From Diploptera punctata (taxonomy: Eukaryota > Arthropoda > Insecta > Blattodea > Blaberidae): 64,000 bases of DNA. Numbering within the stretch: the first letter of the stretch is position 1; every line of letters begins with the position of its first letter. Of this stretch, positions 62,029-64,000 are shown piece by piece. The notes under the pieces were generated by a model. The model was not told the origin of the DNA, ran no database searches, and saw only the letters and a list, made by a program, of their open reading frames with translations. The DNA lies in contig JASPKZ010010272.1 in the NCBI GenBank assembly GCA_030220185.1, positions 3,831,501 to 3,895,500 of the forward strand, given 5' to 3'. A program made the translations under genes and the position numbers.

Positions 62029-62320
62029 CCTACCATAGTAATTCTGCCCGAGGGCAGGTCCTTCATTGCAATCATAGCATTTTCATGCTATGCTTGCAGC
62101 TTTTCTAGGGAATTGTAGGCGTGGTAGCTTCCCGTTGTTTTCCACACCGGTGAAGGATGATGATGATGACCATATGATTTCGGGGACCGTTTGGGCCTTA
62201 AAGTTTTCCTGACATTTGTCTTACAGGTGAGGAAAACCCCGATAAAAACCTCACCCAGAAAAACTGCCCCGACCGCTGCGTGACAAGGCAGCATGTTACC
62301 TCGAGAACACAGCGGTGGAC
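62029..62320 (-). mobile_element. SINE family A, box B deleted
   Basis: Flanked by the 11-bp direct repeat TAAACTGTGTT (62018-62028, 62321-62331). CTGCCCCGACC passes directly into GCTGCGTGACAAGGCAGCA, so the box B segment (GGGGATCGAACCCGGGCC in relatives) is gone. The rest is well preserved. Confidence 0.85.
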
Positions 62321-62331
62321 TAAACTGTGTT

Positions 62332-63159
62332 AATGGAATGAAATTACTTCACACAGAATATGGGATTTTCGATTGACTCGTTAGTTTCCTCCAGAATTCG
62401 TGTTTTGCGCTGGTTGCTCCACTAGACACAAGAGACAAGAACTTGCTATATTTCTTTCGCCCATAACTAAATCCAATAAGATTCACAGAGAGAAAATGCA
62501 TCTCTGCATTTGCGAAATATATCTGCGTTTAAATAGTTTCTCGATTCAAACAAACAAGGTATTTAAGAAATGTGTTAAAACACAATACAATTATTAATTC
62601 ATACAACTATTTTTTTTAATCAACCGAATTTGCGGGACAGGGTTCAGTGCACAATTGAACATATAAGACGCACAGTCCCTGACCACTGGGCAGATCGAAG
62701 GTCTAAGCATGAAGGCATAGAACTATTGTACATAGTGCACAGATTCTGTCTAAAAACCAATATCTCGAGACAAAGTACGAGAATAAAGTTGGTATAACAT
62801 TAACAAAGTTGAAAGTTTTATAAAAAAATCTGAAGACTTCGGAAAAATTACTGAAAGAGTTAACGAATAGGGTAATTTTAATCAAAACTTGTCCAATGTT
62901 CAATAAAAAAACTAAGATAGTCGAATCCCGGCAACATACACAACTGCTCTGGAAAGAACATAGCACAGCCTATGCTTATTGGTACAGGCCAGTGGACCCA
63001 AACTTTTTTTTTTGGATCTGAAAATAAATTCACGGATTATCAAAATATTATTATTATTAATCATCTTTTAATTATTTTAATCCTCTCTCCTCTTGTAGGA
63101 CTTAGCCTACGAACGAAAAATGAATGCTCTGAATTGGTCAACAGGTAGGGGAAAAAAAA
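62332..63159. other. No recognised feature
   Basis: Short frames only. A GACGCACAGTCCCTGACCAC-type stretch near 62668 has higher G+C but no family I can name. Confidence 0.45.
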
Positions 63160-63420
63160 CTCTAAATTACATAATATTAGACAGTACACAAAAGCTTGGA
63201 AAATTTATAGATAGGTATGCATGTTTATTAATTTTAAAACAGCCCACGACAGTGTCTGGAAAGATATAAATGAAGTACAGGAAGGTATGCACCAGCTAGG
63301 TTTCCCTAGGAAACTAGTTGCGATGTGTAGAGCATTCAATAAGGATGTATATGCTACAGTAAAGATAAGCAGGAACATATCAAAAGACTTGAATGAACAA
63401 AATCTGATTATGTATTCGTG
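63160..63420 (+). pseudogene. LINE reverse transcriptase fragment (palm N-terminal part)
   Basis: The frame reads FINFKTAHDSVWKDINEVQE, GMHQLGFPRKLVAMCRAFNK and DVYATVKISRNISKD. FIDF-AfDSV...LGFP-KLV...A-VKI is RT motif A (with its first catalytic Asp replaced by Asn in FINF) and the following block of an endonuclease-RT LINE. The later YADD region is not present. Confidence 0.7.
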
Positions 63421-64000
63421 ATCGGTGTGTCAACTATCATGTAAGGTAAGTCAAGTGAGGATACACTTGCTACAATTGATGGAAACTAAATAAAGCGATG
63501 TGTATAGCTGTTAATTACACAAAACTAGATGTTATAGAAAAAAATATGATTACATATTCATGATCAGCATATCAAAACTTGATAATTATTTTTTTGCATG
63601 ATAGTGCATTCTGTCGTATTTACAGCAATGGCGACCATGATTTTCTAAATTTCGGGGTTGCCAACCTATAAATAACTATACTGTAATATTACAAATTACC
63701 TACCTAGGGCGGGAAGTAAAATCATTGCCCTTTATGTATACTACATACAATGTATATATAAAAATATATCCAAAGTTAGTGTTAATATATCTTATGTGAA
63801 ACAAAACATTGCATATTAAATGAACTGAACTTTATTTGAAACAGTAAATTCGCACTTGCCGCCATTTTATCCCTGATTGATGTCACGGCTTAATGTAATC
63901 TCAACTGAATTATTTTCGGCATTGGTCAGAATGTTAACGTTAGTCAGTTGGTTAACTGAACGCAAATATTTCCAACAAAGATGTTATTTTTACTATTATT
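63421..64000. other. No recognised feature
   Basis: AT-rich DNA to the end of the window; AATCTGATTATGTATTCGTG-ATC near 63401 recurs weakly at about 63545 as a local duplication. Confidence 0.4.

Noticed and set aside
1..64000. Horizontally acquired bacterial genes, viral integrations or toxin genes
   Set aside because: No reading in any frame resembled bacterial enzymes, viral capsid or replicase proteins or toxins; the CpG-rich patches encode zinc-finger and SANT modules.

Overview
The window is AT-rich eukaryotic DNA from an insect genome that is dominated by mobile elements. The evidence is mariner, piggyBac, pogo-type and Harbinger-like DNA transposons, Helitrons, Penelope-like elements (PLEs), several insect-type non-LTR retrotransposons, a gypsy-like LTR element with a tRNA-Lys-type primer site, and at least six tRNA-headed SINE families. 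The mixture resembles large, repeat-rich polyneopteran genomes such as cockroaches or termites, but the exact taxon is an inference. There are no operons and no credible bacterial or plasmid sequence. No complete multi-exon host gene is visible. Host-like coding signal is limited to isolated exons or zinc-finger and HTH open frames: 1364-1799, 15442-15946, 26985-27428, 31965-32199, 42068-42290 and 50274-51019.

Layout. 1-9 kb: LINE debris, a Helitron, a KRBA2-like exon, two tRNA-like cassettes in inverted repeats, and the first two Penelope-type palindromes. 9-14 kb: a Harbinger-like element, SINEs, an inverted-repeat element and a second Helitron. 15.4-16 kb: a CpG-rich patch with FLYWCH and BED zinc fingers. 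16.5-26.5 kb: a four-level nest made of a LINE, a piggyBac inside it, an LTR retrotransposon inside that, and a 126-bp hammerhead-bearing retroposon inside the 5' LTR. Every level has its own target duplication. 27-34 kb: a CENP-B/jerky-type HTH frame, a nearly intact mariner, and a pogo-type element with a tandem duplication. 34.3-38.2 kb: a Penelope-like 3' end with a hammerhead, then a foldback repeat family carrying a deleted piggyBac. 38-49 kb: LINE fragments, one candidate terminal exon, and more Penelope and foldback copies. 49.9-51.4 kb: a MITE and a CpG-rich island with SANT and BED frames. 53.3-54.6 kb: a full-length mariner with an open transposase. 54.8-62.3 kb: apparently one shattered Jockey-like LINE riddled with SINEs.

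The most distinctive theme is short Penelope-derived inserts whose tails can fold as type I hammerhead ribozymes (about 4.95, 18.5, 34.4, 44.3 and 48.9 kb, with a weaker candidate at 8.2-8.6 kb). Three of these inserts are long palindromes. Four have 13-15 bp target duplications, and one insertion is confirmed by the empty site in the sister LTR. All calls come from reading the sequence. No database search or folding program was run, so family names rest on recognised motifs.
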